From Clostridia bacterium (GTDB lineage Bacteria > Bacillota > Clostridia > Oscillospirales > QAKW01), in the NCBI GenBank assembly GCA_017937065.1, contig JAGBEI010000026.1:1-64000 (forward strand): a DNA stretch of 64,000 nt, in the 5' to 3' direction. A program made the translations under genes and the position numbers. The notes beneath the pieces were generated by a model. It worked only from the letters and a program-made list of their open reading frames with translations. It did no database searches and had not been told where the DNA came from. This document shows positions 16,699 through 24,505 of this stretch, one piece after another (within the stretch, counting starts at the first letter, position 1; each line of letters opens with the position of its first letter).

Positions 16699-17472
16699 TC
16701 AGTTGCCGCATTCAATGCTTATACTGTTAAAAATACTAAGAATATCATCGACTGTTGTATGAGCTTTATCCTCACCGGATTTATCTATTACAACCTTACC
16801 CTTATCCATCATAATAAGGCGGCTTCCGTATTCGACGGCATAGCGCAAATTGTGCGTAACCATAATGACAGTCAACTGTTTTTCACGTACAATTTGATTG
16901 GTCAGCTGCATTATGGTCTCTGCAGTACGAGGATCGAGCGCAGCAGTATGCTCATCAAGCAGCAGCAAATCAATCGGCGTCATTGTACTCATCAAAAGCG
17001 ACAGTGCCTGACGCTGACCGCCTGATAAAAGACCGACCGGTATATCCATTTTATCTTCCAGCCCAAGTCCAAGCTGCTCAACCGTATCGCAGAACATAGC
17101 TCTCTTACGGCGGTTTACCGCAAAATCAAGCAGATAAGGTTTTCCCTTATTTTCCGCAAGCGATAAGTTCTCAATTATTGTCATACTCGGCACCGTCCCC
17201 ACTGAAGGGTCTTGAAAAACACGACCTATACGTCTTGAACGCACATGCTCAGGCTGATTTGTAATATCACAACCGTCAAGCAAAATTTCACCGCCGCTAA
17301 CAGGGAGAGTTCCGCTGATGATATTAAGCATAGTAGTTTTGCCGGAACCGTTTGAACCGACAACAGATACAAATTCGCCTCTCTTTACCGAAAACGAGAA
17401 ATCACTGAACAGCTGTGACTCGTTGGCAGTGCCAATATTAAATATTTTATCTATGCTTCGAAGCTCTATCAT
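16699..17472 (-). CDS. Tryptophan ABC transporter ATP-binding protein (TrpZ-type)
   Basis: A 257-residue ABC ATPase: Walker A GSNGSGKTT near residue 39, Q-loop GRVFQDPSVGTVPSM, signature LSGGQRQAL near 149 and Walker B LLLLDEHTAALDP near 168. It powers import through the adjacent permease. It overlaps the permease gene by 4 nt and is the last gene of the T-box-controlled operon. The family (COG1101) is regularly paired with the permease and periplasmic-like receptor found here. Tryptophan as substrate is assigned from the leader's UGG specifier. Confidence 0.9.
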   Translation of the reverse strand: MIELRSIDKIFNIGTANESQLFSDFSFSVKRGEFVSVVGSNGSGKTTMLNIISGTLPVSGGEILLDGCDITNQPEHVRSRRIGRVFQDPSVGTVPSMTIIENLSLAENKGKPYLLDFAVNRRKRAMFCDTVEQLGLGLEDKMDIPVGLLSGGQRQALSLLMSTMTPIDLLLLDEHTAALDPRTAETIMQLTNQIVREKQLTVIMVTHNLRYAVEYGSRLIMMDKGKVVIDKSGEDKAHTTVDDILSIFNSISIECGN

Positions 17473-18419
17473 TTTTCCGACACCGCCCTTTTATGCCTGG
17501 ATTTTCCCGATGCCATGCCCGTAATTTTTTCGTTAAAAATAAGTATCAGAGCAAACATGACCGCATTAAGCAGCTTGAGGTAAATCCCATCAGAATCAAC
17601 AAGCACAAGATAGTTAAGACACAGCGAATAAATAATAGCGCCGAAAATAACCGCCGTGGTGTCGGCTACTATCCGAATCTTTGAAAACACCGACATACCG
17701 ATGATAACCGATGCAAGAGCAAGCACGACCTTGCCGCTTCCGCTTGTGTTGTCATACTGCATATATAAGTTTGCATACAGTGCTCCTGATACCGCGACGA
17801 ACCCGTTTGCAAGTGCAAGACCCAAAATTTTATAATTGCCTGAATTCTTGCCGAGTGAAATGACAAGCTTTTCATTATCCCCGGTCGCCCGAAGCATATA
17901 TCCGATTTTGGTTTTCAAGAACAAGTCAATAACTATTTTAACTATTATTACAAAAGCCAAAAGCAAAGCTATTATCAGGTAATCCTTAACTTCAATTCCC
18001 AGCGACTTAAACATAGCGCCTCCGAACAAACCGTCAATTGATTCGCTGCGATAGGAAAAAATCGCAGTCGTCTGACCGTTTCTGGTAATAAGCTTTGTAA
18101 GCGCCAGCGTGACGGATAACAGACCTGTCATGACTATAATACCGGACAGCAGCTTGGAAATATTGAATTTAACATGCAAAACGCCTGTCAGAGCACCGGC
18201 TGCAAGCCCGGCAAAAAAACTGAGCAGCACTGCGGGCAGCGCAGGCATACCGAGTTTCAGCATGAATATGGTACAGCATACACCGCCGAGAGGAAAAGTT
18301 CCGTCGACAGACAAATCCGGAAAATCAAGTATCGAATAAGAAATATAAACTCCGAGAGCCAAAACTGCATAACACAGCCCCATCTGAAGTCCGTCAATTG
18401 TTGTTGAGAAAAAAAGCAT
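17469..18419 (-). CDS. Tryptophan ABC transporter permease (TrpY-type)
   Basis: A 316-residue polytopic membrane protein (about eight or nine helices) of the branched-chain/LivH-like permease family (COG4120). Typical blocks are YISYSILDFPDLSVDGTFPLGG and GYMLRATGDNEKLVISLGKN, the latter being the cytoplasmic coupling loop contacting the ATPase. It lies between the ATPase (4-nt overlap) and the lipoprotein receptor (24-nt gap) in one operon. Confidence 0.9.
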   Translation of the reverse strand: MLFFSTTIDGLQMGLCYAVLALGVYISYSILDFPDLSVDGTFPLGGVCCTIFMLKLGMPALPAVLLSFFAGLAAGALTGVLHVKFNISKLLSGIIVMTGLLSVTLALTKLITRNGQTTAIFSYRSESIDGLFGGAMFKSLGIEVKDYLIIALLLAFVIIVKIVIDLFLKTKIGYMLRATGDNEKLVISLGKNSGNYKILGLALANGFVAVSGALYANLYMQYDNTSGSGKVVLALASVIIGMSVFSKIRIVADTTAVIFGAIIYSLCLNYLVLVDSDGIYLKLLNAVMFALILIFNEKITGMASGKSRHKRAVSEK

Positions 18420-18443
18420 TGTCTTAGATCCTTAAATCAGCAT

Positions 18444-19400
18444 TTATTCCGCAGTATCATTAAGTGAGATATCTGACGGTACGGTAAGTCCGAGACTTTC
18501 ACACACTTTGCTGTTATAATAATTGTTTGGCTCAGTCGTGCGCGAAACGGGAATTTCTGATGTCGCTTTGCCTGAAAGTATCTGAGCTGCCGCCTTGCCG
18601 GAATCTTTTCCTACATTTATATATTCAATAGACGCGCTGGCTGCGCACCCAACCTTAACCTGCTCGATTTCCGAACCGAAAACCGGTATTTTCTTTTCAT
18701 TTGTAATAGGCAAAATATTTGTTTCCAGCTTGCCGACAACAGTATTGTCAAGCAGATTGACAAAGCAGTCAACTCCTCTGTCTATAAGCTCATTTGTTTT
18801 TGTATCAATAGTCGTTATATCTGCTACCGCACTATCCAGTATTTCCATACCGTCATACGCCTTTGCAGCTTCCTTAAGGCTCTCAACCTGAACCGGCGAA
18901 CTTGATTCTTCGGTAGAATATAATACACCGATTTTCAGATTATTTCTACCCATAAAGCCGGTGACAACCTCAAGCTGCTTTGAAAAGTCGGGAATATCGG
19001 AAGAACCCGTCACATTTGTATAGTTTTCCATTACAGAAGCGTCGGTAACGGCACAGTATACAACGGGAATTCCGGAGTCCGCCGCAGCATTTGCGGCAGC
19101 AACCGCAGAAGGTGTGGCAATTGCAATAATTACAGCCGCTTTTTTATTGACAAGATTATTTGCCTGAGTCTGTGAAACGCCCGCGTCAAAATTGCTGTTT
19201 ACATACTCAACATCATAATCATCAAGATTGATTCCGTTTTCTTCAAGACCTTTGATAACACCGTCGTAGCAATTATTAAGTGAGCCGTGAGAGCCGAACT
19301 GAATAATACCTATCGTCTTTTTACCGCTGCCGGAACAGCCTGCAAGCGATATCATCAATACAAACATAAGTAATAAAGCAAAAAATCTTATTTTTTTCAT
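18444..19400 (-). CDS. Tryptophan ABC transporter substrate-binding lipoprotein (TrpX-type)
   Basis: A 318-residue solute receptor with lipobox LAGC (Cys22), followed by the ABC_sub_bind fold (PF04392): KTIGIIQFGSHGSLNNCYDGV, VIIAIATPSAVAAANAAA and PVVYCAVTDASVMENYTNVTGSSD. This family is associated with the TrpXYZ transporter of Firmicutes. The assignment to tryptophan is reinforced by the upstream T-box, whose specifier is the tryptophan codon. The ATG has AAGGAGAAATTG upstream. Confidence 0.92.
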   Translation of the reverse strand: MKKIRFFALLLMFVLMISLAGCSGSGKKTIGIIQFGSHGSLNNCYDGVIKGLEENGINLDDYDVEYVNSNFDAGVSQTQANNLVNKKAAVIIAIATPSAVAAANAAADSGIPVVYCAVTDASVMENYTNVTGSSDIPDFSKQLEVVTGFMGRNNLKIGVLYSTEESSSPVQVESLKEAAKAYDGMEILDSAVADITTIDTKTNELIDRGVDCFVNLLDNTVVGKLETNILPITNEKKIPVFGSEIEQVKVGCAASASIEYINVGKDSGKAAAQILSGKATSEIPVSRTTEPNNYYNSKVCESLGLTVPSDISLNDTAE

Positions 19401-19510
19401 TTCAATTTCTCCTTAAAGCAAAAGTAAAGTAATTCATATTAACACGTAAAATATCAAGTTAAATTTCACCATCGTACAGCTAAAATAAACATAAACATCT
19501 CCTGAAAATA

Positions 19511-19765
19511 AAAAATTCCTGTCCCTAAACAAGGGACAGGAATGAAATATCCTGCGGTGCCACCCAAATTGATGAAAACATCCACTCTGCCTCATACTTT
19601 CATATGAGCTGTACTGTAACGGGTACAAAACCGTCGGTTACTACTCACAATACTGCTTTCGACCGCCCTCATAAGTCCATTCACTGAAAATTCCGCTGCC
19701 GCGATTACACCACCCGCGGCTCTCTTAAAACATTCTTAACAGCTACTACTCTTAATCATCGGTTT
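19511..19765 (-). ncRNA. Trp-specific T-box riboswitch
   Basis: The minus strand shows a complete T-box. Stem I starts near 19760 (TTAAGAGTAGTAG), and the specifier loop is GTGAATGGACTT, with UGG at complement 19677-19679. The T-box core is TTGGGTGGCACCGCAGG. The bulge UGGC (complement 19559-19562) matches a tRNA ending GCCA, i.e. discriminator G73 as in tRNA-Trp. The A2 helix GCAGGA/TCCTGT is visible. Specifier and discriminator agree, giving a strong tryptophan assignment. Uncharged tRNA-Trp should switch on the downstream transporter. Confidence 0.95.
19516..19542 (-). terminator. T-box terminator upstream of the Trp transporter
   Basis: A 12-bp stem ATTCCTGTCCCT/AGGGACAGGAAT is followed by six T on the minus strand. 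The 5' arm includes TCCTGT, which also forms antiterminator helix A2. Confidence 0.92.
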
Positions 19766-19777
19766 TAAATTTTCTAT

Positions 19778-19806
19778 ATGTTAACACATGAATATCATAT
19801 TGTCAA
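19778..19806 (-). promoter_or_regulatory. Sigma-A promoter for the Trp T-box operon
   Basis: TTGACA (complement 19801-19806), 17-nt spacer, TAACAT (complement 19778-19783). It begins 15 nt after the stop of the Fur-family gene. Confidence 0.85.
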
Positions 19807-19820
19807 GACTTTTTTTAAAT

Positions 19821-20213
19821 TTACACGCAAGCGCTGCACAAACCGTAAAGAATGGTCTTATGCTCGTTTATACTGAAATTATTTTTCACTTTCAGCATTG
19901 AACGTACATTATCGGTAGCTTCATCATCCAAATGAATAATTTTGCCGCAGTTTGTACATTTCAAATGTAAATGCCATGCGCATTTTTCCCTGTCAATATA
20001 CTGATAGACAAACTCCCTTCCGTTTTCCTTGGCGTATTTCTGAATAATGCCCTCAAGCAGCATTTTATCAATATTTCTGTAAAGTGCGCTGAGACTGATT
20101 TTATCGTGTATATCGGCAAACCCTGCAATTTCCTTGACGGTGAGCTGTTCATCGCAATGCTGCTTAAAAAAATCAATCAGCAGCTTTCTCTGTCTTGTTG
20201 AGTACTCCTTCAA
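19821..20213 (-). CDS. Fur-family metalloregulator, probably PerR-like
   Basis: A 130-residue Fur superfamily regulator. The N-terminal winged helix (YSTRQRKLLIDFF; LSALYRNIDKMLLEGII) binds DNA. The metal-sensing region has HLHLKCTNCGKIIHLDD, with one CxxC pair, and the C-terminal GLCSAC supplies the second pair for the structural zinc site. I place the start at a TTG (20213) with GGAGG 8 nt upstream, because the longer reading frame would begin between the -35 and -10 elements. A PerR-like box overlaps the -10, implying autoregulation; PerR versus Fur or Zur cannot be settled from sequence alone. It is divergent from a PHP gene. Confidence 0.88.
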   Translation of the reverse strand: MKEYSTRQRKLLIDFFKQHCDEQLTVKEIAGFADIHDKISLSALYRNIDKMLLEGIIQKYAKENGREFVYQYIDREKCAWHLHLKCTNCGKIIHLDDEATDNVRSMLKVKNNFSINEHKTILYGLCSACV

Positions 20214-20238
20214 ACTATACACCTCCGTCTTTGCACTT

Positions 20239-20253
20239 CTATGATTATTATAG
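20239..20253 (-). promoter_or_regulatory. PerR/Fur-type operator overlapping the regulator's -10
   Basis: The minus strand reads CTATAATAATCATAG, a near-perfect 7-1-7 inverted repeat. It matches the Bacillus PerR box TTATAATNATTATAA at 11 of 14 defined positions and the Fur box at fewer (9). It overlaps the -10 of the regulator's own promoter. Confidence 0.55.
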
Positions 20254-20275
20254 CCGCAAAACAAAATTATGTCAA
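20247..20275 (-). promoter_or_regulatory. Sigma-A promoter of the Fur-family regulator
   Basis: A perfect consensus: TTGACA (complement 20270-20275), 17-nt spacer, TATAAT (complement 20247-20252). Confidence 0.92.
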
Positions 20276-20283
20276 TGTTAAGG

Positions 20284-20312
20284 TTGCTTTTTAAAATTTT
20301 CGGGTATATAAT
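20284..20312 (+). promoter_or_regulatory. Sigma-A promoter of the PHP gene
   Basis: TTGCTT (20284-20289), 17-nt spacer, TATAAT (20307-20312). Only 8 bp separate its -35 from that of the divergent regulator. Confidence 0.75.
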
Positions 20313-20340
20313 TTATATGATTTTTACGGGAGAAAAAATT

Positions 20341-21219
20341 ATGACGGATCTGCATATACATACAAATAATTCCGATGGCAGCGACAGTGTATCACAGATA
20401 CTCGAAAAGGCACAGGCAGTAGGTCTTTCGCTTATTTCCATCACGGATCACAATAAAGTCAGCGCTTACCGCGAGCTGAAAGATAAAAAAATACGCGCGG
20501 GCTTTTCCGGGGAAATAATCAGCGGAACGGAGCTTTCAACAACAATATACGGAGAAACCGTCGAAATACTCGGATACGGTGTCAATACAGATATAATTTC
20601 AAAGTTTATAAAAGCAAGCTATATGCCCAAAAGCCAATACCAGAAAATTATGTTTGATAAAACATACAATCAGTACAAAAAGCTCGGACTGAAAATGAGT
20701 ATAAAACCGGAAAATTTCAATCCCGAAACTATGTATGCACGTCCGGTAATTTATAAAGATATCATAAAATTTCCGGAAAATGAAAAATTCTGCAAATACC
20801 ATGAAAGCTTTTACAAGTACGACCTTTTTCTTCGAAAAGAATACAATTTTCCCGAAAGTCCTTTGTTTTTAAACATTGACGGGCTTCTTCCCGATCCGCA
20901 CGAGGTAATTTCAGCCGTTCACAATGCAGGCGGACTTGCTTTTGTGGCACATATGTTTATATACAGTGAAAATGTATATAAACATATCGACAGAATAACG
21001 GATAAGTATAAACCCGACGGGTTTGAATGCTACTATTCAAAATTTACAGAACAGCAAACAGAATATCTCGAAAATTTTTGCAGAAAAAATAAGCTGTATA
21101 TGAGTGGAGGAAGCGACTATCACGGCAAAAACCGAGCGGGTATCGAGCTGGGCACAGGTAAAGGCAAGCTGAATGTTAACGAAAATGAAGTGCTTAAATG
21201 GGCGACTGAATTTATTTAA
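20341..21219 (+). CDS. PHP-domain phosphoesterase
   Basis: A 292-residue metal-dependent phosphoesterase of the PHP family. The metal-binding signature is at the N-terminus (DLHIHTNNSDGSDS; residues 3-16), with SITDHN following near residue 38, FVAHMF near 203 and GSDYHGKN near 260, covering all four PHP motifs. Related proteins include YciV/RNase AM-type nucleotidases; the substrate is unknown here. ATG 20341 has GGGAGA 8 nt upstream. The gene is divergent from the Fur-family regulator and shares its control region. Confidence 0.88.
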   Translation: MTDLHIHTNNSDGSDSVSQILEKAQAVGLSLISITDHNKVSAYRELKDKKIRAGFSGEIISGTELSTTIYGETVEILGYGVNTDIISKFIKASYMPKSQYQKIMFDKTYNQYKKLGLKMSIKPENFNPETMYARPVIYKDIIKFPENEKFCKYHESFYKYDLFLRKEYNFPESPLFLNIDGLLPDPHEVISAVHNAGGLAFVAHMFIYSENVYKHIDRITDKYKPDGFECYYSKFTEQQTEYLENFCRKNKLYMSGGSDYHGKNRAGIELGTGKGKLNVNENEVLKWATEFI

Positions 21220-21222
21220 AAT

Positions 21223-21252
21223 AAAACCGACAGAATTAATTCTGTCGGTTTT
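21223..21252. terminator. Bidirectional intrinsic terminator
   Basis: AAAACCGACAGAATT is followed directly by its complement AATTCTGTCGGTTTT. It lies between the convergent PHP and HIT genes. Confidence 0.85.
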
Positions 21253-21262
21253 ATCTATTATG

Positions 21263-21604
21263 TTATGCCATTTCCATAGACAGCCGCCTGCCGCCGAGAA
21301 TGTGAAAGTGAAGATGAAATACGGTTTGCCCCGCGTATTCATTACAGTTTGACACAACACGAAATCCCTTTTCAAGCTTTTGCTGCTTTGCTATTACGGC
21401 AATAGCTTCAAAAATATGTGCAATTATATCACTGTTTTCGGAATTTACATCCATAACATTTGAAATATGCGTTTTCGGAATTACAAGTATATGAACGGGT
21501 GCCATGGGATTGATATCGTTAAATGCGTAAACGTATTCATCCTCATACACCTTAGACGAAGGTATTTCTCCCGATATTATTTTACAAAATATACAATCCT
21601 GCAT
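21263..21604 (-). CDS. HIT-family nucleotide hydrolase
   Basis: A 113-residue histidine-triad protein. The active-site HLHFH (HxHxH) followed by ILGG is near residue 99, and the N-terminal DCIFCKIISGEIPSSKVYEDEYVYAFNDI block is standard for the HINT branch. These enzymes hydrolyse adenylated amino acids or related nucleoside phosphoramidates. It sits 8 nt downstream of alaS and is presumably co-transcribed, which fits a role in removing aminoacyl-adenylate by-products, although that link is inference. Confidence 0.93.
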   Translation of the reverse strand: MQDCIFCKIISGEIPSSKVYEDEYVYAFNDINPMAPVHILVIPKTHISNVMDVNSENSDIIAHIFEAIAVIAKQQKLEKGFRVVSNCNEYAGQTVFHLHFHILGGRRLSMEMA

Positions 21605-21612
21605 ATTATCAC

Positions 21613-24240
21613 CTACTTTTCTATAAATTTTTTCACAGTATCGGTAACGGCTTTAAGCGCAGTATCTATTTTATCTATATCTCCTACACCGGCAGTAGCA
21701 TTTTCTGCTTTACCGCCGCCCTTGCCGTCTGTAAGCGCGGCAATTTGACCTACTATTTTACCGGCATGTGCGCCCCTCTTTACCGCTTCATCGGAGCAAA
21801 CAACATGCAAGGTGGCTTTTTTATCGTCAACAGCGGCAACAACAGCTGTAAAGTCATTGTACTTTGCACGCATATCATCACAAATTGCGCGTGCAGTTTT
21901 AGAATCTGTATCTGAAAGTTTTCCCGATAAGACTTTAATTCCATCTACATCTGTGGCATTGTCAAACAAAGCTGCGCTTTTTGCGAGTGCAGCCTTTTCA
22001 TGAGCCGACGCAAGCTCAGAACGTACTTTTTTAAGTTCCTCATTAAGAGACACACATTTTGGCGCAACGTCTGAAAAGCCGTTTACTTTTAAAGCAGATG
22101 CAGCAGTGCTAAGCATATCCGAATACTGGGAAATCAACGATAAAATTCCGTATCCTGTCACAGCTTCAATACGTCGTACACCGGAGGAAACCGAACCTTC
22201 GGAAATAATTTTAAACAGACCTATCTTTCCCGTATTCTCTATATGCGTACCTCCGCACAGCTCATATGAAAAATCGCCTATTCTGCACACTCTTACCCGG
22301 GAACCGTATTTTTCTCCGAAAAGTGCCATTGCTCCCTTGGCGTTTTCAAAATCCGTTTCATAATTTTCGACGGCAATACCCTCAAGTATTTTTGCATTTA
22401 CGATATCTTCTATTCTCTGTAATTCTTCATGATTTACAGCGCTGAAATGGGTAAAGTCAAAGCGCAGTCGCTCGGCATCTACATATGAACCCGCCTGATG
22501 TACATGGTCTCCCAGTACAAGGCGCAGAGCCGCCTGAAGCAGATGCGCACTCGTATGATTTCGTTTGATTGCGTTTCGCCTGTCTATGTCGATAACAGCG
22601 CGGCACTTATCACCCACTTCTATACTTCCGTTTTCTACATGAGCAATATGCATAAAATGCTTGAGCGAGTCTTTTTTACAGTCGTAAACCTTGACGTCTG
22701 CACCCTCAAATGCGAGCAAGCCGGTGTCAGCCACCTGACCGCCGCTTTCTGCATAAAACGGTGTTTTATCCAAAACGACTACCACGTCATCACCGCAGTA
22801 CGCCTTGTCAGTTACCTCACCATTCTTTAGTATTGCTGCAATCACTGACTCACATTCATAATTTTCGTAGCCGACAAATTCAGAATTATTTTCTTTAAGG
22901 TAATCCAGTGCGTCATCCTTCCAGCCGATAATATTACTGTCCGCACGCGCTTTGCGAGCTCTCTCCTTCTGCTGCTGCATAAGCTCACCGAATCCAACCT
23001 CATCAACTGTCATATTGCGTTCGGACGCAATATCAGCAGTAAGGTCAACAGGAAAACCGTATGTATCATAAAGCTTGAAAGCTACATCGCCGGGAATAAC
23101 GGAACTGTTGCTTTTGTCCATAAACGACTCCAGCATTTCCATACCTTTATCTATTGTTTTAAGAAAGACCTCTTCCTCATTCTTAATACTTTTAACAATA
23201 TAGTCCTTTTTTGAAACAAGCTCGGGATACGCTTTTTTATTTTCATTAATTACGGTTTCACAAAGCTCAAACAAAAACGGCTTAACAATACCTAAAAGCC
23301 TGCCATGACGCGCCGCGCGCCTCAAAAGACGCTTTAAGACATAACCGCGTCCTTCATTTGACGGTTTTATACCGTCGCAGAGCATAAATGTTACGCTGCG
23401 TATATGATCGGTTATTACACGGATGGATATATCAGTTTTTTCATCCTTTTTATACTCAACGCCGGCAATGCGCGCCGCATGCTGCAATATATTCTGCACA
23501 GTATCGACCTCAAAGAGATTGTCAACGCCCTGCATGATACACGCCAACCGTTCCAGCCCCATACCGGTATCAATATTCGGGTGCTCCATCGGTGTATAAT
23601 GACCCTCGCCGTCACTGTCAAACTGTGAAAAGACAAGGTTCCAAAACTCCACGTACCTGTCGCAGTCACAGCCCGGAGCACAGTCCGGTTTACCGCATCC
23701 GTATTTTTCACCGCGGTCAAAATATATTTCGCTGCACGGTCCGCACGGTCCGCTTCCGATTTCCCAGAAATTATCCTCTTTGCCGAGCCTTACAATTCTG
23801 TCAGCAGGCACACCGACCTCCTGCGTCCATATTTTTACAGCCTCGTCATCATCAAGATAAACCGACACATAAATTCTGTCAACAGGAATTTCAAGAACCT
23901 TTGTAATAAACTCCCACGCCCATGCCGTAGCTTCATGCTTAAAATAATCTCCGAAAGAGAAGTTGCCCAGCATTTCAAAATATGTACCGTGACGCGAGGT
24001 TTTACCCACATTTTCTATATCCGGCGTTCTTATGCATTTCTGACAGGTTGTAACACGCTTTGAAGGCGGGGTTTCTTTGCCGAGAAAGTATTTTTTCATC
24101 GGTGCCATACCTGAGTTGATTAAAAGCAGACTGTCATCATCAATCGGCAGAAGCGGAAAGCTCTCCAAACGATAATGCGCCTTGCTCTCGAAAAACGAAA
24201 GAAACATTTCTCTCAGCTCGTTAAGTCCTATATACTTCAT
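21613..24240 (-). CDS. alaS: Alanyl-tRNA synthetase
   Basis: An 875-residue class II synthetase with the full bacterial layout: aminoacylation core (1 to about 440, including SGMAPMKKYFLG and the GGGCGPCSEIYFD-like FWEIGSGPCGPCSEIYFD), editing domain (HTSAHLLQAALR with the H-x-x-x-H zinc site and CGGTHIENTG), and a C-terminal C-Ala domain containing the Gly-rich GGKGGGKAENATAG. It charges tRNA-Ala and clears mischarged Ser and Gly. ATG 24240 has AGGAGGA 6 nt upstream; a reading frame from 24312 would overlap the T-box core. It is followed closely by the HIT gene. Confidence 0.96.
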   Translation of the reverse strand: MKYIGLNELREMFLSFFESKAHYRLESFPLLPIDDDSLLLINSGMAPMKKYFLGKETPPSKRVTTCQKCIRTPDIENVGKTSRHGTYFEMLGNFSFGDYFKHEATAWAWEFITKVLEIPVDRIYVSVYLDDDEAVKIWTQEVGVPADRIVRLGKEDNFWEIGSGPCGPCSEIYFDRGEKYGCGKPDCAPGCDCDRYVEFWNLVFSQFDSDGEGHYTPMEHPNIDTGMGLERLACIMQGVDNLFEVDTVQNILQHAARIAGVEYKKDEKTDISIRVITDHIRSVTFMLCDGIKPSNEGRGYVLKRLLRRAARHGRLLGIVKPFLFELCETVINENKKAYPELVSKKDYIVKSIKNEEEVFLKTIDKGMEMLESFMDKSNSSVIPGDVAFKLYDTYGFPVDLTADIASERNMTVDEVGFGELMQQQKERARKARADSNIIGWKDDALDYLKENNSEFVGYENYECESVIAAILKNGEVTDKAYCGDDVVVVLDKTPFYAESGGQVADTGLLAFEGADVKVYDCKKDSLKHFMHIAHVENGSIEVGDKCRAVIDIDRRNAIKRNHTSAHLLQAALRLVLGDHVHQAGSYVDAERLRFDFTHFSAVNHEELQRIEDIVNAKILEGIAVENYETDFENAKGAMALFGEKYGSRVRVCRIGDFSYELCGGTHIENTGKIGLFKIISEGSVSSGVRRIEAVTGYGILSLISQYSDMLSTAASALKVNGFSDVAPKCVSLNEELKKVRSELASAHEKAALAKSAALFDNATDVDGIKVLSGKLSDTDSKTARAICDDMRAKYNDFTAVVAAVDDKKATLHVVCSDEAVKRGAHAGKIVGQIAALTDGKGGGKAENATAGVGDIDKIDTALKAVTDTVKKFIEK

Positions 24241-24260
24241 AATTCCTCCTAAAAAATAAA

Positions 24261-24472
24261 GCATATTGAGAAAACGGGGACGAAAAACTCCGCGGTACCA
24301 CCCCGATTGCACAATATGCCACTTAAAATTCCAAAACCTTAACGCTGTCTATACGGCTAAAGCTCCGAAAACAGCCTTTACTTTAACGGATAAGGGACTT
24401 TCACCTGAAACCCTCTCTCTGCAATCCGCCGTACAAGCAAAGATTTTCTTCTGCGCCTCAGCATAATTATCA
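24261..24472 (-). ncRNA. Ala T-box riboswitch of alaS
   Basis: The minus strand contains the canonical T-box core CGGGGTGGTACCGCGGAG. The bulge UGGU (complement 24297-24300) matches the ACCA end of tRNA-Ala, and CGGGG pairs with CCCCG to close the antiterminator. Stem I precedes it, with an AGAGAGAGG segment; the likely specifier is GCU (complement 24361-24363), the alanine codon, although I am less sure of that position. The competing terminator is not the usual compact hairpin (see findings). Confidence 0.85.
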
Positions 24473-24477
24473 ATAAG

Positions 24478-24505
24478 ATTATATCACAAAAATCCCGTCT
24501 GTCAA
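24478..24505 (-). promoter_or_regulatory. Sigma-A promoter for the alaS T-box transcript
   Basis: TTGACA (complement 24500-24505), 16-nt spacer, TATAAT (complement 24478-24483). The -35 overlaps the stop codon of the upstream penicillin-binding protein gene. Confidence 0.82.
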
